From Porphyromonas crevioricanis (GTDB taxonomy: Bacteria; Bacteroidota; Bacteroidia; Bacteroidales; Porphyromonadaceae): DNA of 64,000 bases. Made by a program: the position numbers and the translations under genes. Shown here piece by piece: positions 26,499 to 36,335 of this stretch. Every line of letters starts with the position of its first letter. Positions within the stretch are counted from its first letter, which is position 1. The DNA lies in NCBI RefSeq assembly GCF_900167225.1, contig NZ_FUXH01000001.1, forward strand, positions 217,892-281,891, written 5' to 3'. The notes under the pieces are model-generated. The model saw nothing but the letters and a program-made list of their open reading frames with translations, ran no database searches and had not been told where the DNA came from.

Positions 26499-27182
26499 AT
26501 GCAAATAGTTTACGAAGACAATCATTTGATTGTGGTATCTAAAGCTGTGGGCGAAATCGTACAAGGCGATAAAACAGGAGATCAGCCTTTGGTAGAGAAG
26601 CTCAAAATCTATCTCAAGGAAAAATATCACAAGCCTGGAAACGTCTTTGTTGGCTTGGTACACCGCCTGGATAGACCTGTGGCTGGATTGGTGATTTTTG
26701 CTAAGACAAGTAAAGCTCTAAGTCGGATGAATAAACTCGTAAAAGAAGGAGGTGTACGCAAAGCCTATTGGGCTCTGGTGGAAGCAAAACCGACTCAAGT
26801 ATCCGGAAGATTAGTGAACTACCTGCTCAAGAATGAAAAACAAAACAAAAGCTATGTAGTGGCAAGAAATCACCCTGGAGCCAAAAAGGCGTCGTTATAC
26901 TATCGTCTGTTGGGGAGTGGTGAGCGATACCATTTGCTGAAGGTGTTGTTGGAGACTGGTCGGCATCACCAAATCCGATGTCAACTTTCTCACATAGGTT
27001 GTACGATCAAGGGTGATCTTAAGTATGGAGCTCGCAGATCCAACCCCGATGGAGGAATATCTCTACTAGCACATCAATTGAGCTTTGAACATCCGGTTTC
27101 TCATCAGACTATTGATTTAGTAGTTCCTCCAGAACTTATCGATCCTTTATTCACTTCCATTTCCCAGAATACGAGGGGATAA
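26499..27182 (+). CDS. RluA-family pseudouridine synthase
   Basis: A 227-residue enzyme without an S4 domain. The catalytic block is HRLDRPVAGLVIFAKT, and TGRHHQIRCQLSHIG is the second conserved motif. It begins MQIVYEDNHLIVVSKAVG, the normal start of the catalytic domain; a longer frame to 26340 would start inside the stem-loop after fabG and adds sequence that does not look like protein. Targets of single-domain members are tRNA or rRNA uridines; the exact site is unknown. Confidence 0.9.
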   Translation: MQIVYEDNHLIVVSKAVGEIVQGDKTGDQPLVEKLKIYLKEKYHKPGNVFVGLVHRLDRPVAGLVIFAKTSKALSRMNKLVKEGGVRKAYWALVEAKPTQVSGRLVNYLLKNEKQNKSYVVARNHPGAKKASLYYRLLGSGERYHLLKVLLETGRHHQIRCQLSHIGCTIKGDLKYGARRSNPDGGISLLAHQLSFEHPVSHQTIDLVVPPELIDPLFTSISQNTRG

Positions 27183-27254
27183 AGCCCTAGATACAGAAAT
27201 CTCACCAGTGAACATTATTTTGTTATTTTACCTGCCAAAACGTAAGATTATACA

Positions 27255-28277
27255 ATGAAAGACGCAATTATATTGGGGATTGAAAGTTCTTGTGATGATA
27301 CTTCCGCCTCTGTTGTCGCCGGGTGTAAACTATTGAGCAACGTAATAGCTTCTCAAGCCGTACATAGTGCCTATGGTGGGGTAGTACCGGAGCTTGCCTC
27401 TCGTGCTCATCAGCAGAATATCGTTCCGGTAGTAAAGCAAGCAATAGAGAAAGCTGGTATAGGCATGAAAGATATAGATGCGATAGGCTTTACTCGTGGG
27501 CCAGGTTTGTTGGGTTCTTTACTTGTAGGTAATGGTTTTGCCAAAGGTTTGAGTATTTCTCTTGGCATCCCCCTTGTAGAAGTCAATCATTTGCAGGCTC
27601 ACGTCCTTGCTCACTTCCTGTACGAAGAGGGGGAATCTCATGAGTCTCCAAATTTTCCCTATCTCTGTCTTTTGGTATCTGGGGGAAACTCTCAGATTAT
27701 TGTTGTTCGTTCGCCTTTCGATATGGAAGTTATGGGTCAGACGATAGACGATGCCGCAGGGGAGGCTTTCGACAAATGTGCCAAAGTTATGGGTTTAGGT
27801 TATCCCGGAGGGCCGGTGATCAATCGATTGGCAACAGAAGGAAATCCTAAAGCTTTTTCTTTTGCCCGCCCCAGAGTGCCGGGTTTGGACTACAGCTTCA
27901 GCGGATTAAAAACGAGTTTCCTATATACTTTGCGAGATGAGTTGGCTAAGAATCCCAATTTCGTGGAAGAGCGAAGGGCTGATTTGGCGGCCTCTCTACA
28001 GTACACTGTGATCGAGATTTTAATGTCAAAGCTACGATTAGCCAGCAAACAACTTGGAGTCAAACGTGTAGCTCTGGCAGGCGGGGTCTCTGCCAATACC
28101 GGATTGCGGGCGGCATTTGAGGCCCATAGAGATCGTTACGGCTGGCAAATATTTATCCCCAAATTTGCCTACACTACGGATAATGCAGCGATGGTAGCCG
28201 TGACTGCTTATTTCAAATACAAAGCCGGTGATTTTTGTCCTCTTAATCTCCCTCCATTTGCAAGAGTTAGGGTTTAA
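27255..28277 (+). CDS. tsaD: tRNA N6-adenosine threonylcarbamoyltransferase
   Basis: A 340-residue ASKHA-fold protein that, with TsaB and TsaE, puts threonylcarbamoyl on A37 of ANN-decoding tRNAs. GIESSCDDTSASVV, ELASRAHQQNIVPV, VNHLQAHVLAHF (metal-binding His) and LLVSGGNSQII are visible, and the C-terminal part has ALAGGVSANTGLR. Length is standard. Only two bases separate it from the next gene. Confidence 0.97.
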   Translation: MKDAIILGIESSCDDTSASVVAGCKLLSNVIASQAVHSAYGGVVPELASRAHQQNIVPVVKQAIEKAGIGMKDIDAIGFTRGPGLLGSLLVGNGFAKGLSISLGIPLVEVNHLQAHVLAHFLYEEGESHESPNFPYLCLLVSGGNSQIIVVRSPFDMEVMGQTIDDAAGEAFDKCAKVMGLGYPGGPVINRLATEGNPKAFSFARPRVPGLDYSFSGLKTSFLYTLRDELAKNPNFVEERRADLAASLQYTVIEILMSKLRLASKQLGVKRVALAGGVSANTGLRAAFEAHRDRYGWQIFIPKFAYTTDNAAMVAVTAYFKYKAGDFCPLNLPPFARVRV

Positions 28278-28279
28278 CA

Positions 28280-28774
28280 ATGGAAAACACGACTACGTTA
28301 GTCAAGGCCATAGCCAGCAGTTTGATCGCAGCCAGAGAAACTCTCTCTACGGCAGAAAGCTGTAGTGGTGGAGTTTTGGCTTCCTCAATCACTTCTCAGA
28401 GTGGAGCTTCGGCTTATTTCGAGGGAGGAGTGGTAGCCTATTCGTATGCAATTAAAACATCCTTTTTAGGCGTTTCAAGATCAGATCTTTTGACTTATGG
28501 AGCCGTTTGCGAGACTGTGGCTGTACAAATGGCAGAAGGGATCAGAAGACGTTGTGGTAGTACTTATGGCTTGGCAACCACTGGCATTGCTGGTCCTGAA
28601 GGAGGTAGTCCGGACAAACCTGTCGGCACCGTATGGATAGCTGTAGCTACTCCTGATGGGACCTACACAGAGTGCTTGCATTTGGATGGATCACGACGTG
28701 ACATAATGGGATTGACAGTCAATCATGTTTTAGATAGGCTTTATAAGCTCATATCGGAAGATAAATCCTGCTAA
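28280..28774 (+). CDS. pncC: Nicotinamide-nucleotide amidase (CinA C-terminal domain)
   Basis: A 164-residue stand-alone CinA C-terminal domain. STAESCSGGVLASSIT, the VVAYSYAIKTSFLGV block and TGIAGPEGGSPDKPVGTV are diagnostic. Such proteins hydrolyse NMN to nicotinate mononucleotide and salvage NAD. The N-terminal molybdopterin-like half of full-length CinA is absent, as in many PncC proteins. Together with pncA at 4.4 kb it gives two separate deamidation steps of NAD recycling. Confidence 0.92.
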   Translation: MENTTTLVKAIASSLIAARETLSTAESCSGGVLASSITSQSGASAYFEGGVVAYSYAIKTSFLGVSRSDLLTYGAVCETVAVQMAEGIRRRCGSTYGLATTGIAGPEGGSPDKPVGTVWIAVATPDGTYTECLHLDGSRRDIMGLTVNHVLDRLYKLISEDKSC

Positions 28775-28811
28775 TTACACAGAACACACAGCTTACTTAA
28801 CTAAGAAAATT

Positions 28812-30245
28812 ATGAAACGTAACTCCTTGTACTTCTCTCTTGCACTTTTGCTCTTCATTGCAGGACAGTTCCCCTCTCAGGCTCAGAAAAATGCAGATAG
28901 ATATTGCCGTGTGGGAATGTCTTATGAAATAAGCTCCTCCAACAATTGGGGAAAAGGAAAGCCCGTACTTATAGGGGTACAGCCCGGAACCCCTGCTGCT
29001 GAAGCTGGTCTCAGAGCTGGCGATATCATTGAGAAAATCAATGGGATTCCTTCCTCTCAGATGAATGCGGAGCAGATCGATGCTGTTCTCCGTAAGAGTG
29101 CCGACAATATATTGTTGGAAGTCAGCAATTATAAATATCGAGGAAGACAAATGCCAATGGGGCGTGACTGCTATTCCAGAAATGAGTTTTCCGAAGCTGA
29201 TATGGCTCAGGCTTTTGCCCATTATAGCTTAGAGGATGAATCGGAGAGACGTCTGGTATATCCTTTTGCATACACTGTTGATTCTCTTTTCTCCTTCGAA
29301 CATTTCAAGACTTTTGCATTTGCTGTTTCTCAAAACAAAGCAACAGCTGAAGTAGATAAGGCTATCTATGAACTGGTGGCCCAATCTCTCTATGCAAAAG
29401 GATTGAGAGAAGACAGTAGCCAGCCCGACATCGTGGTAGATTGCTTCTACGCATTGGCCGCCAATCGATCCTATGATGCCAACTACGCAAAAGAAATTCC
29501 CCAACGTACATGGCGCTATGAACCTGCACTGAAAGATATGGTACAAAAACCTTTCTTACCAGTAGGAGCTCCTCGTGAAGCGGCAGAGCATACTCTTTCT
29601 TTCGGCTTGAGACTGCTGGATGGTAAGAATACAAATCACTTACTGTGGCAATGTCGAGCAGAAGAATATCTATCCGATCCAATGTCTATTTTCGACTACG
29701 CTCAGCTAAGCATTCCTATGATGCTCATGCAATTCCCTTTCGTTCGCTACTACAAAAAGCCGATATATACCATTGCACGTCATAGGTTTCTCTATACGGG
29801 GGTTCGTTATCGTGCTGATATGCCCTCGGAAGTATTCTCTGTAGATTTTAATTCCCCGGCAGCAAAGGCAGGGATATTGGCTCATGATAGGATCATAGCG
29901 ATCAATGGACAAGAATTAGGAGCTAAATCTGCCACACAACATTCCAGTGAATACAAAGATTTTCTAAGCCATACACTCCATTACCGAGATGTGGCAACCT
30001 CTTTCACGGATAGTCGAGGAATTGAGCACTGCCGTTATTGGCACAAAGAGCACTACGACAAACTTGCTAAAATATTCAGTGGGAAAAAATTCAATACTCC
30101 TTTTGCCTATCTCTTTTTCTTTCGTCCTTATATTAATTCAGAGCAGATGTCTTCTATTGTGTTTGAAGTCGCTAACGAATTTGGGCGTCGAGCTGTAATC
30201 GTTTCACCAAGCCCGATAGACAATTCATATGTATCCCTTTACTAA
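28812..30245 (+). CDS. Exported PDZ-domain protein
   Basis: A 477-residue protein with a signal peptide (about 1-24, ending SQAQ). A PDZ domain follows (about 30-115, with QPGTPAAEAGLRAGDIIEKI), then a helical region related to DUF4136-like lipoproteins (about 170-290), and a second PDZ-like segment (about 345-385, SPAAKAGILAHDRIIAING). No protease catalytic triad is seen. It probably acts as a periplasmic binding or scaffold protein. Its end overlaps the next gene by 17 bases. Confidence 0.8.
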   Translation: MKRNSLYFSLALLLFIAGQFPSQAQKNADRYCRVGMSYEISSSNNWGKGKPVLIGVQPGTPAAEAGLRAGDIIEKINGIPSSQMNAEQIDAVLRKSADNILLEVSNYKYRGRQMPMGRDCYSRNEFSEADMAQAFAHYSLEDESERRLVYPFAYTVDSLFSFEHFKTFAFAVSQNKATAEVDKAIYELVAQSLYAKGLREDSSQPDIVVDCFYALAANRSYDANYAKEIPQRTWRYEPALKDMVQKPFLPVGAPREAAEHTLSFGLRLLDGKNTNHLLWQCRAEEYLSDPMSIFDYAQLSIPMMLMQFPFVRYYKKPIYTIARHRFLYTGVRYRADMPSEVFSVDFNSPAAKAGILAHDRIIAINGQELGAKSATQHSSEYKDFLSHTLHYRDVATSFTDSRGIEHCRYWHKEHYDKLAKIFSGKKFNTPFAYLFFFRPYINSEQMSSIVFEVANEFGRRAVIVSPSPIDNSYVSLY

Positions 30246-31131
30246 TCAAGATCTTATTTTGGAAGAACAACAATTGAATGAATCATTAAAACCTATTTGT
30301 CCTTGTCTGGGGATAACCTCCTCTCTCAGGATAAACAGATTGGTTGAAATAGGGGCTTATGTCGATGCTGCAGGTGTAGAGGTACTATTGCCTCGTAGGT
30401 ATTTGCCCACAGGTGCTGCAGAAGGCCAAATGATCGATGCCTTTGTCTATCACGACAATGAGGGACGACTAATTGCGACTACTCTGCATCCTTTAGTCGA
30501 AGTAGGGCAGGTGGCTACCCTTACGGCCGTTAATGTGACCCGGCATGGAGCCTTTATGCAATGGGGAATCCATCGAGATTTGTTTGTGCCTTATGCTGAA
30601 CAAAGCGATGAAATTCGAGAGGGGTACACTTATTTGGTTTATGCCTACATAGATGAATTGAGCGGGAAGATAGTTGGCTCGACAAAATTGTCCAAACATT
30701 TGGGAAATGTTCCTCCTTTGTACAAGCCGGGAGACAAAGTTGAAATTCAAGTTTATGGGCGGAATGACTATGGCTATAGGGTTGTGGTGGATCACCAACA
30801 TTGGGGGATGATATACTATTCGGATATCTCGACTCACCTCTCTCATGGGGATAAGTCTGAGGCTTATGTTATCCGAGTGAGAGAAGATGGTCGTCTGGAT
30901 CTCTCTCTTTCTGCTGTAGGCTATGGTAAAATAGCCTCTGAAGCAGAATGGCTGATGCAATTGCTCCACAAACACAATGGACATTTGCCGATAGGGGACA
31001 AAAGCAGCCCAGAAAAGATTCGATCTGTCTGCAAAATGAGTAAGAAGACCTTCAAGACAGCAGTCGGGATGCTGTACAAAGAGGGCAGGATCGTAATAGA
31101 TGCAAACTTTATAGCATTAAAAGAGAAGTAG
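30229..31131 (+). CDS. S1 RNA-binding domain protein, CvfB family
   Basis: A 300-residue protein with three OB/S1-like segments (about residues 20-90, 95-160 and 165-225; for example QVATLTAVNVTRHGAFMQWG and GDKVEIQVYGRN) and a C-terminal winged helix (about 235-298). This matches CvfB/YitL proteins, which bind RNA and influence virulence gene expression in staphylococci. Whether it does so here is unknown. It starts within the last 17 bases of the PDZ gene. Confidence 0.85.
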   Translation: MYPFTNQDLILEEQQLNESLKPICPCLGITSSLRINRLVEIGAYVDAAGVEVLLPRRYLPTGAAEGQMIDAFVYHDNEGRLIATTLHPLVEVGQVATLTAVNVTRHGAFMQWGIHRDLFVPYAEQSDEIREGYTYLVYAYIDELSGKIVGSTKLSKHLGNVPPLYKPGDKVEIQVYGRNDYGYRVVVDHQHWGMIYYSDISTHLSHGDKSEAYVIRVREDGRLDLSLSAVGYGKIASEAEWLMQLLHKHNGHLPIGDKSSPEKIRSVCKMSKKTFKTAVGMLYKEGRIVIDANFIALKEK

Positions 31132-31175
31132 GATTGAGGGAGAATTCTTTCTATAGTATATGTCAGAGAATGTAT

Positions 31176-31215
31176 CCGTATCTCAGAGGATGTGAGATAT
31201 ATGGAATATTTTTTT
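31176..31215 (+). terminator. Possible terminator after the S1-domain gene
   Basis: TATCTCA (31179-31185) pairs with TGAGATA (31193-31199), with two more pairs possible at the base, followed nine bases later by seven T. The stem is short, so this is a weak candidate. Confidence 0.4.
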
Positions 31216-31249
31216 GGTGCAATCTGACGGAAATATCAATCGAAATATG

Positions 31250-31257
31250 TATATTTG
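31250..31257 (+). promoter_or_regulatory. -7 box for the type IX cargo gene
   Basis: TATATTTG matches TAnnTTTG, 55 bases before the ATG. No TTTG was found at the usual distance upstream. Confidence 0.5.
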
Positions 31258-31311
31258 CGCGGTATAGGTAATAAAAGATGACAGAAAATATATAAAGCGA
31301 ATTAGTCAACT

Positions 31312-33015
31312 ATGAAAAAGACAGCTACATTTTTATGTGCATTAGCCCTTGTCATGGGTTCAATGAGTGCACAAGAGGAGCGTTTGATAACCACCGACAT
31401 TACTCCTTTCTCCCTACAGACTCCCTCGAACTCTTTTGGAGCTGGAAAATACCAGTGGAAGCCCTTGAGGACTACTAATGTTGAGCTCAAAGATGTTCTT
31501 CACAATAGAACCTATAACATGGATGCTATCCTGAAGGAAGGAAAGTCTGTTTTGATAGACTTCTCTGCTGTTTGGTGTGGCCCATGTTGGACGCTTCACC
31601 AGTCTGGGAACTTGGATAAGATTTTGAGGGAATTGGGTCCTGAAGGAAAGAATAAACTCGAACTCTTTTGGGTTGATATAGAGGGCTCCAGTATGGAAGT
31701 TTGGAAAGGTAAAAAACCTAGTTTAGGAGACTGGACTCATAATGAGACATGGATTGTCCCGATGGTTTCTGATGCTGATCTTTCCGGTAAGATTGGGGTT
31801 CCTGTAAAATTTGTTCCTACGCTAGTCTTGATTGGACCTGATGGCAAGTATATAGACGTCGCTGGTCCGGTCAGAAGTGGAAATATAACGGCTTTAGAGG
31901 ATATCATGAGTGATAACATTACTCCCAATGACAAGCCTCAGGTGGTAGTAAAACCTTCTCGCTCTGTTTTGACTAAGGAGAGTATTGTGCTCTCTGTCAA
32001 AGTTGTTTCTATCCCAGAAGTTACCTATCAATGGACAATAGCAGGAGCAACTCCGAATTCTTCTACAGAGGCAACTCCCACTTGTGTATGGGCTACACCG
32101 GGAGAATATGAAGTGAAACTTGTTGTTACCAACAAGAATGGTTCTACAGAAGAGAAATTTATAGTGAAGGCAGAAGACAAAATACTTGTCAAGACATTCC
32201 CTTACAAGGAGGGGTTCAATGATGTAGATTTGTCTCCTCAATGGAAAACGATTGATGCTAATGGCGATGGAAGTACTTGGGAGACGACCATCAATGCTGT
32301 GGCTCCTTTTGGTGTTTCTGCTGATTTTGCCCAGAGTATTTCTCCGGACAAAAGCAGGAACAATATGCTCAATTGGTCTTTTCTGCCAAGTAGTATTGAT
32401 GGAGGGGGTATACAGGGAAAATCTGTGTTCCCAAAGGATTATCTAATATCTCCTCAGATTGAGATTCCCAATGACGAAGATGCCAAGCCGGGATGTGTAA
32501 TCTATGCATTAGAGTTGAGTCAAGAGAATAATACGATTGGTACAACGTCTATGTATGTGTCTACGACAGGACTGAAGCTGGATGACTTTACTGAGCAGGT
32601 ACTGAGTCCTTCTGTACTGATAGGCAGCAATGGTTGGAAGAGCTATGCCGTTGATCTGAGTAAATTCAAAGGTCAAAAGATTTATGTAGCCATCGTACAC
32701 GAGGATAAAGGAGACAAAGGACTTGCTCGAGTATTGGATAACTTCACAGTTACTATGGATGGGACCATTTCTACCAAGCCTATCGCTTCTGTAGCAGCGA
32801 TTGTTACGAACTACGATGCTGCTGCGGCTGTACTTACAGTGGAGGCAGAAGGCTTACGTAGCGTGAGACTGTTTGACACGAATGGACGTGTTGTTGCTTT
32901 TGCCGAGGGAACCGATTGTCTGGAATTGAGCTTAGGGGATTTGGCACCTGATGTGTATGTAGTACAGATCAATACAAAGGACGGTGTTGAGGTTCGCAAG
33001 TTGATGATTCAGTAA
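31312..33015 (+). CDS. Type IX secretion cargo with thioredoxin-like, PKD and cleaved-adhesin-like domains
   Basis: A 567-residue secreted protein. Signal peptide 1-20 (GSMSAQ); thioredoxin-like domain about 50-200 with the active-site CxxC in VWCGPCWT; a PKD-like domain about 210-290; a jelly-roll resembling the cleaved adhesin domain about 295-475 (FNDVDLSPQW, DYLISPQIEIP); and a C-terminal sorting domain about 490-567 with VRLFDTNGRVV, LAPDVYVVQI and a final KLMIQ. The sorting domain marks export by PorSS/T9SS and probable anchoring to lipopolysaccharide. The layout recalls the hemin-binding thioredoxin HBP35 of P. gingivalis but is much longer, so I do not equate them. It is a single-gene unit ended by a strong terminator. 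Confidence 0.88.
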   Translation: MKKTATFLCALALVMGSMSAQEERLITTDITPFSLQTPSNSFGAGKYQWKPLRTTNVELKDVLHNRTYNMDAILKEGKSVLIDFSAVWCGPCWTLHQSGNLDKILRELGPEGKNKLELFWVDIEGSSMEVWKGKKPSLGDWTHNETWIVPMVSDADLSGKIGVPVKFVPTLVLIGPDGKYIDVAGPVRSGNITALEDIMSDNITPNDKPQVVVKPSRSVLTKESIVLSVKVVSIPEVTYQWTIAGATPNSSTEATPTCVWATPGEYEVKLVVTNKNGSTEEKFIVKAEDKILVKTFPYKEGFNDVDLSPQWKTIDANGDGSTWETTINAVAPFGVSADFAQSISPDKSRNNMLNWSFLPSSIDGGGIQGKSVFPKDYLISPQIEIPNDEDAKPGCVIYALELSQENNTIGTTSMYVSTTGLKLDDFTEQVLSPSVLIGSNGWKSYAVDLSKFKGQKIYVAIVHEDKGDKGLARVLDNFTVTMDGTISTKPIASVAAIVTNYDAAAAVLTVEAEGLRSVRLFDTNGRVVAFAEGTDCLELSLGDLAPDVYVVQINTKDGVEVRKLMIQ

Positions 33016-33040
33016 ATCGAATAAATAGACATGTATCTGA

Positions 33041-33077
33041 GAGAGGGGAGCACTTGAAAGTGCTCCCCTCTTTTTTT
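33041..33077 (+). terminator. Rho-independent terminator
   Basis: AGAGGGGAGCACTT (33042-33055) is perfectly complementary to the segment 33058-33071 and is followed by a run of T. This is the strongest hairpin in the window. Confidence 0.93.
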
Positions 33078-33144
33078 GATTTCATTTCATCAAAGTCTGG
33101 AGCTTTTTTCTTGAGTTCCAGTGTAGAGATACCAAACAAGAGAC

Positions 33145-33173
33145 TTGCTTGTGTTGATTGTTATGTATCTTTG
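33145..33173 (+). promoter_or_regulatory. Promoter of glmS and the men genes
   Basis: TTG at 33145-33147, 18 bases, then TATCTTTG at 33166-33173. It lies 124 bases upstream of the glmS ATG, leaving a leader of about 120 bases in which I saw no ribozyme-like fold. Confidence 0.6.
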
Positions 33174-33296
33174 CGACTGAGGCTTCCGGTTCTTGCTCTG
33201 AACTTATCGAAAGTGATCTTGAGAATAGAGGACTTCAAGAGAAGAACAGAAGGGAGGACCTAAGATGAAACAAAGGATACAATCAGCATAGCAATT

Positions 33297-35141
33297 ATGT
33301 GTGGAATAGTTGGATATATAGGACGCAGAGATGCTTATCCCTTTCTTATTTCCGGACTTAAACGTCTTGAATACAGAGGGTATGACAGTGCAGGTATTGC
33401 CCTGCATTCCCAAAACAAGAAACTCAATGTGTACAAGACCAAAGGGAAGGTAGAAAACCTCGAAAATTGTATGCAAAATGAGGACAAATCTGGCTATATA
33501 GGCATTGCACATACTCGTTGGGCAACACACGGAGAACCATCCGATTTGAATGCACACCCACACTATTCCTCCAATGGTCAACTCGCATTGGTGCATAATG
33601 GCATCATAGAGAACTATCGTGATATTAAGAGCGATCTGGAGGAGAAGGGCTATACATTCCGTAGCGATACGGATACAGAGGTCTTGGTGCAATTGATTTC
33701 CTATGTCAAATCCGCTTACAAGTTGAACACATTCGAGGCCACACAGCTTGCCCTAAAACAAGTGATCGGAGCTTATGCTATTGCTGTATTGAGTTTAGAT
33801 GAGCCAGATCGTATCGTGGCTGCTCGCAAGAGCAGCCCTTTGGTAATTGGCATAGGGCAAGATGAGTTTTATTTGGCATCTGATGCTTCGCCCATCGTAG
33901 CCTACACCAAAGATGTAGTTTATCCGGAGGACAATGAAGTAATAGAGCTGATGCTCGGCCGTTCTATCCGAATAGAAAACTTGGAAAAACAAGCTGTATT
34001 TCACGAGGAGCAAAAAATCACCTTGGATATTGGCATGATAGAGAAAGGAGGTTACCCTCATTTTATGCTCAAAGAGATATTCGATCAGCCAAGAGTTTTG
34101 AGAGACTGTATGAGGGGGCGCATAAATGCCGATGCAAGTTTGGTAACCCTGTCTTCCATCATAGACTATCGTGAACGATTGTTGGCTGCACAGCGTTTTA
34201 TTATCACAGCCTGCGGTACTTCTTGGCATGCTGCTCTGATTGGCAAACAGTTGATTGAGTCTATTGCTCGGATTCCGGTAGAAGTGGAGTACGCCTCGGA
34301 ATTTAGATACCGAGACCCGGTGATTATGTCGAACGATGTCGTGATCGCCATTTCACAATCGGGAGAGACAGCTGATACCTTGGCCGCAGTCAAACTAGCT
34401 AAGAGCTATGGTGCATACGTATATGGTATATGCAACTCTATAGGTTCCTCTATTGCACGAGAGTCTGATACAGGCACTTATATACACGTGGGGCCCGAGA
34501 TTGGAGTTGCTTCGACAAAGGCTTTTACTGGACAAGTCTGTGTACTGGTGATGTTAGCTTTGTGTCTGGCTCGTGAAAAAGGTACAATAGAGCCAATGAG
34601 ATATAAGGAATTAGTGCAACAGTTAGCCGGTGTTCCCGATGACATAGAGGAGATATTGGCTTCAGCATCACAAATAGAGAAGCTGGCACCTATTTTTACC
34701 TATGCGCGTAACTTCCTTTACTTGGGGCGTGGGTATAACTACCCAGTGGCATTGGAAGGGGCTCTCAAATTGAAAGAGATATCCTACATACACGCTGAAG
34801 GATATCCAGCTGCTGAAATGAAGCACGGTCCTATAGCTTTGATAGACGAAGAGATGCCGGTTGTATTTATCGCCTCACACAATAGCCTATACGAAAAAGT
34901 CTTGAGCAATATCCAAGAGGTCAAGGCTCGTAAGGGACGTATATTGGCCATCGTAAGCAAGGGGGATACAGACATATGTCAGATGGCAGATTATGTAATT
35001 GAGTTGCCCTCTATCGATCCAGCTCTTGAGCCGTTGCTGACTGTAATCCCACTGCAGCTTTTATCTTATTATATAGCTGTAACCAAAGGTAGAGATGTAG
35101 ACCAACCTCGCAATTTGGCGAAGAGTGTCACGGTAGAATAA
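33297..35141 (+). CDS. glmS: Glutamine--fructose-6-phosphate aminotransferase
   Basis: A 614-residue enzyme that makes glucosamine-6-phosphate for peptidoglycan and lipid A. It begins MCGIVGYIG with the N-terminal nucleophile Cys of the glutaminase domain (about 1-240). Two sugar isomerase (SIS) domains follow (about 285-420 and 460-600), with TACGTSWHA and ISQSGETADTLAA. The end KSVTVE is the usual GlmS C-terminus. Five bases separate it from menF. Confidence 0.97.
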   Translation: MCGIVGYIGRRDAYPFLISGLKRLEYRGYDSAGIALHSQNKKLNVYKTKGKVENLENCMQNEDKSGYIGIAHTRWATHGEPSDLNAHPHYSSNGQLALVHNGIIENYRDIKSDLEEKGYTFRSDTDTEVLVQLISYVKSAYKLNTFEATQLALKQVIGAYAIAVLSLDEPDRIVAARKSSPLVIGIGQDEFYLASDASPIVAYTKDVVYPEDNEVIELMLGRSIRIENLEKQAVFHEEQKITLDIGMIEKGGYPHFMLKEIFDQPRVLRDCMRGRINADASLVTLSSIIDYRERLLAAQRFIITACGTSWHAALIGKQLIESIARIPVEVEYASEFRYRDPVIMSNDVVIAISQSGETADTLAAVKLAKSYGAYVYGICNSIGSSIARESDTGTYIHVGPEIGVASTKAFTGQVCVLVMLALCLAREKGTIEPMRYKELVQQLAGVPDDIEEILASASQIEKLAPIFTYARNFLYLGRGYNYPVALEGALKLKEISYIHAEGYPAAEMKHGPIALIDEEMPVVFIASHNSLYEKVLSNIQEVKARKGRILAIVSKGDTDICQMADYVIELPSIDPALEPLLTVIPLQLLSYYIAVTKGRDVDQPRNLAKSVTVE

Positions 35142-35146
35142 AGGAT

Positions 35147-36292
35147 ATGAGAGCTTCTCCTTATTGTTCTATAGCCGAACTTTTTTCTCTCCCTTGTTCG
35201 GATTCTTCCGCATTCGTACTCATTCAGATGCCCGGCAGTGTAGCCCAGTATTGGCATTGCCCGACTTACTCAGCAGTGCAAAAGCTTCAAGATCTTACTT
35301 CTGAGGAGGGGTTTGTGTTCGCCCCTTTCTGTGCTACGGCACAAACCCCGATTTATTTTCTTCCTCCATTAGATGTAAGGGAATTTCCTCTCTCTACTTC
35401 TATTTCATTTCCATCTCATTCTACCGTTTCTTCTAAAGAGTCCGTTTTTGGTAAAAGAGATTACAAACCCAATGACACATACCAATCGGCATTTACCTCT
35501 TTCCACTCAGCAGTACGCTCAGGGCAATTCTCCAAGTTAGTCCTTAGCCGAGAGGAGGTATTGTCTCTTCAGGATACAATTACCCCGATAGATCTTTTTG
35601 CTGATCTTTTGAACTTGCAACAACCGGGAGCCAAATACCTGATTTTTATTCCTGAGATAGGGTTTTGGCTGGGTGCTACTCCGGAAGTTTTGCTCTGTAG
35701 CTCTCCACAAGAAACATATACCATGGCATTGGCCGGTACCAAAGCCCTTGGAAGAGAGTTTGAGATCGGTCAAGACTGTGAAGATTTTTTTGGTGCAAAA
35801 AACAATTCCGAACATGAGGTCGTGGTCGACCATATACGTACTGTCCTATGCTCGGAAGGTATCAAACTTGGTAAGACAGAAAAACGGGCACTGAAATCCT
35901 ATAATGTGCAGCATCTTTGTACCAGATTCGATTTTGACAATTCGGATCATCTTGTTATAGCACGCTTAGTGGATAAGCTCCATCCAACTCCTGCCGTCTG
36001 TGGTATTCCCACAGAAAAAGCAAAGGATTTTATCCGAAAATATGAAGGCTATGAGCGTAGGTATTATGCTGGTTATCTTGGTTATTGGCAATACAGGCAA
36101 CAAACCGAACTGTATGTCAATCTCCGTTCCGCATCCATAGACAAAGAAGGGAGTCTGCAAGCCCATTTGTATGCTGGAGGAGGGATTATGCCAGACTCTG
36201 ACTATCTCTCCGAATGGGAGGAAACGAAGCTGAAAATGCAGCCTATGCACGCTCTCCTATCCCCATATATTACCCACTATTGTTTGCAATGA
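35147..36292 (+). CDS. menF: Isochorismate synthase
   Basis: A 381-residue chorismate-binding enzyme that converts chorismate to isochorismate, the first step to menaquinone. GATPEVLL, MALAGTKALG, HEVVVDHI, HPTPAVCGIPTEKA and YAGGGIMPDSD are conserved motifs of the family. The start has AAGGA a few bases upstream, a rare Shine-Dalgarno-like site in this window. It heads menFDBC and follows glmS closely. Confidence 0.93.
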   Translation: MRASPYCSIAELFSLPCSDSSAFVLIQMPGSVAQYWHCPTYSAVQKLQDLTSEEGFVFAPFCATAQTPIYFLPPLDVREFPLSTSISFPSHSTVSSKESVFGKRDYKPNDTYQSAFTSFHSAVRSGQFSKLVLSREEVLSLQDTITPIDLFADLLNLQQPGAKYLIFIPEIGFWLGATPEVLLCSSPQETYTMALAGTKALGREFEIGQDCEDFFGAKNNSEHEVVVDHIRTVLCSEGIKLGKTEKRALKSYNVQHLCTRFDFDNSDHLVIARLVDKLHPTPAVCGIPTEKAKDFIRKYEGYERRYYAGYLGYWQYRQQTELYVNLRSASIDKEGSLQAHLYAGGGIMPDSDYLSEWEETKLKMQPMHALLSPYITHYCLQ

Positions 36293-36335
36293 GAGGAAAC
36301 GCATTCTATTCCTACAAATCTCTCTGTATTTTGCT

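Noticed and set aside
31312..33015. Naming the type IX cargo HBP35
   Set aside because: HBP35 is about 340 residues, while this protein is 567 and has additional PKD and jelly-roll domains.
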